DNA of 64,000 nucleotides, taken from assembly GCA_046297935.1 (NCBI GenBank), contig JBKBHA010000003.1:1-64000 (forward strand). The letters run 5' to 3'. A model generated the notes under the pieces. It had not been told where the DNA came from, ran no database searches, and was given only the letters and a program-made list of their open reading frames with translations. The position numbers were made by a program, and so were the translations under genes. Below are positions 63,815-64,000 of the stretch, in pieces (position 1 is the stretch's first letter; every line of letters begins with the position of its first letter). This DNA comes from CAYMZZ01 sp046297935 (GTDB lineage: Bacteria > Bacteroidota > Bacteroidia > Chitinophagales > Chitinophagaceae).

Positions 63815-64000
63815 TTAACTTTTTTTTAGGCTTTTTTTGGAAACGGGCAGGGCCGACCTGTCGATGTGTAGGGTCGCACAAATTTTTCGTACTGCAATGG
63901 CCATCTGTACATCGATGGTATTTACCGAAATGTTCAGGATCTCCGCTACCTCTTTATACCGAAGTCCATCCTCACGTATTAGCTTGAAAATCATTTTACA
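63815..64000 (-). CDS. ECF sigma factor of PUL-B, C-terminal 61 residues only
   Basis: The minus strand encodes the end of a sigma-70 ECF factor: region 4 helix-turn-helix (MIFKLIREDGLRYKEVAEIL, then NISVNTIDVQMAIAVRKICA) up to the stop at 63815-63817. It matches the PUL-A sigma factor closely in this part (IFKLVKEDGLKYREVAELL). The 5' part lies beyond the right edge of the window. It stands 61 bases upstream of FecR, completing the sigma-FecR-SusC order. Confidence 0.93.
   Translation of the reverse strand, partial: CKMIFKLIREDGLRYKEVAEILNISVNTIDVQMAIAVRKICATLHIDRSALPVSKKSLKKS

Overview
The window reads as a chromosomal segment of a Bacteroidota bacterium, most likely class Chitinophagia, family Chitinophagaceae. 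Three SusC/SusD pairs, two of them coupled to FecR anti-sigma and ECF sigma factors, type IX secretion sorting domains, promoters of the TTTG-N19/21-TAnnTTTG type and four glycoamylase-domain (GH144-type) enzymes all point that way. The family assignment is inference; no rRNA or other phylogenetic marker apart from ligA is present.

Left end (0.1-11.4 kb, minus strand): a starch-type (Sus-like) locus. In transcription order it holds a secreted GH13 alpha-amylase with a T9SS tail, a Nudix-domain (NrtR/AraR-like) regulator, SusC, SusD and two SusE/F-type lipoproteins, closed by a 19-bp stem terminator. Two matching 21-bp imperfect palindromes lie upstream of the GH13 gene and upstream of SusC and are good candidates for the regulator's operators.

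Middle (11.5-22.2 kb): mostly housekeeping genes. These are a REP-associated tyrosine transposase beside a GGGTGTTACCC hairpin array, ligA, a DUF2461 protein, a YceI-family protein, asd, a lamin-tail-domain surface protein, a PfkB kinase, a TetR regulator and a lone paaE-like reductase. asd is preceded by what looks like a complete transcription attenuator: promoter, 14-codon leader rich in aspartate-family residues, antiterminator segment and terminator.

Right part (22.5-64 kb, all minus strand): two adjacent sigma/FecR-controlled polysaccharide utilisation loci. PUL-A (about 22.5-45.3 kb) has sigma, FecR, SusC, SusD, then a GH144-type enzyme, a metallophosphoesterase, a DoxX protein, GH43-CBM32, an SGNH esterase, GH3, a sulfatase, an esterase, two GH30 and a second GH3. 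PUL-B (about 45.4-64 kb, running off the right edge inside its sigma gene) has sigma, FecR, SusC, SusD, a LamG lipoprotein, a heptaheme cytochrome c, a 13-repeat FG-GAP/ASPIC lipoprotein, three GH144-type enzymes and a Gfo/Idh/MocA oxidoreductase. The enzyme set (GH144, GH30, GH3) suggests beta-1,2- and/or beta-1,6-glucans as substrates. The cytochrome/ASPIC pair inside PUL-B is the least explained part.

A second layer is intergenic. G-rich purine arrays (GTGAGAGG and GGGAGTGGAGA types) start directly at the TGA stop codon of six genes, always with the G-rich strand as the coding strand, and several carry palindromic or stem-loop elements inside. Genes without arrays tend to have classical hairpin terminators.
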